From Psychrobacter pacificensis (lineage in GTDB: Bacteria; Pseudomonadota; Gammaproteobacteria; Pseudomonadales; Moraxellaceae): a stretch of DNA of 53,840 bases. The position numbers and the translations under genes are program-made. The stretch spans positions 1 to 53,840 of the forward strand of contig NZ_FNAL01000020.1 in assembly GCF_900101915.1 (NCBI RefSeq), written 5' to 3'. A model generated the notes under the pieces. It searched no databases. It saw only the letters and a program-made list of their open reading frames with translations, and was not told where the DNA came from. Below, one piece after another: positions 53,813 through 53,840 of the stretch; the stretch's first letter is position 1; each line of letters begins with the position of its first letter.

Positions 53813-53840
53813 ATGCCAAACATAAATAAGCTACTCAAAC
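53813..53840 (+). CDS. Start of a further open frame, cut by the window end
   Basis: ATG at 53813 follows AGGAA by two bases and opens a frame (MPNINKLLK) in a different phase from the preceding gene. Only nine codons are visible. The same phase is open back to 53786, so it may instead be the continuation of the third gene after a frameshift. Confidence 0.3.

Overview
The window most likely comes from a Psychrobacter-type gammaproteobacterium (Moraxellaceae). This is inferred from gene content: a single 180-kDa-class NAD-glutamate dehydrogenase, a one-subunit ATP sulfurylase, the cysI-DUF934-cysH cluster, paired bacterioferritins and many small AT-rich palindromic intergenic elements. No rRNA, tRNA or CRISPR array was found. 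Positions 1 to about 47,700 read as ordinary chromosome; 47,731-53,840 is an AT-rich recombinase region that looks acquired.

Layout. 1-4,066: 3' end of a dnaX-like gene with an in-frame 18-bp repeat, a LysR regulator, yacG-argD and a TrmB-related methyltransferase. 4,153-12,685: an ABC1/UbiB-family kinase-like protein, purD and the giant glutamate dehydrogenase. 12,821-18,437: sbcD-sbcC, the Mre11/Rad50-type nuclease. 18,576-32,042: a sulfur assimilation island. It holds cysG (siroheme), cysH-DUF934-cysI (PAPS and sulfite reduction), sat (sulfate activation), two tandem sulfate-binding lipoproteins and the permease genes cysT-cysW-cysA. Together these import sulfate, activate it and reduce it to sulfide, with cysG supplying the siroheme needed by CysI. 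APS kinase is not in the window. 32,170-34,405: an ArsR-family regulator, then an iron-storage locus: Fur box, bfd, and two complementary bacterioferritin subunits. 34,562-47,730: a DHA2 exporter, a YghU-type GST, a DUF1176 protein, a DEAD-box helicase with a long leader, a DUF819 membrane protein, a UvrA2-type ATPase, MtfA and two small exported proteins.

47,731-53,840: about 1.3 kb with no convincing gene but several inverted and direct repeats, then a P4-type integrase, then a tightly overlapping module of two tyrosine recombinases and a third small protein. The module resembles known multi-recombinase transposition systems (Tn554 TnpABC, intA-tfp-intB strand-exchange elements, gamma-mobile-trio). 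Its cargo and right end lie outside the window.

Smaller points: two nearly identical 107-bp palindromic elements (7,649 and 20,228) and a 146-bp relative (36,222) all end in TATAGT-type termini and sit on TA, like MITEs of the IS630/Tc1 type. An SDR oxidoreductase pseudogene (20,596-21,066) has been broken by a visible 10-bp tandem duplication and other lesions. A 60-codon gene remnant lies at 45,126-45,308 on the minus strand.
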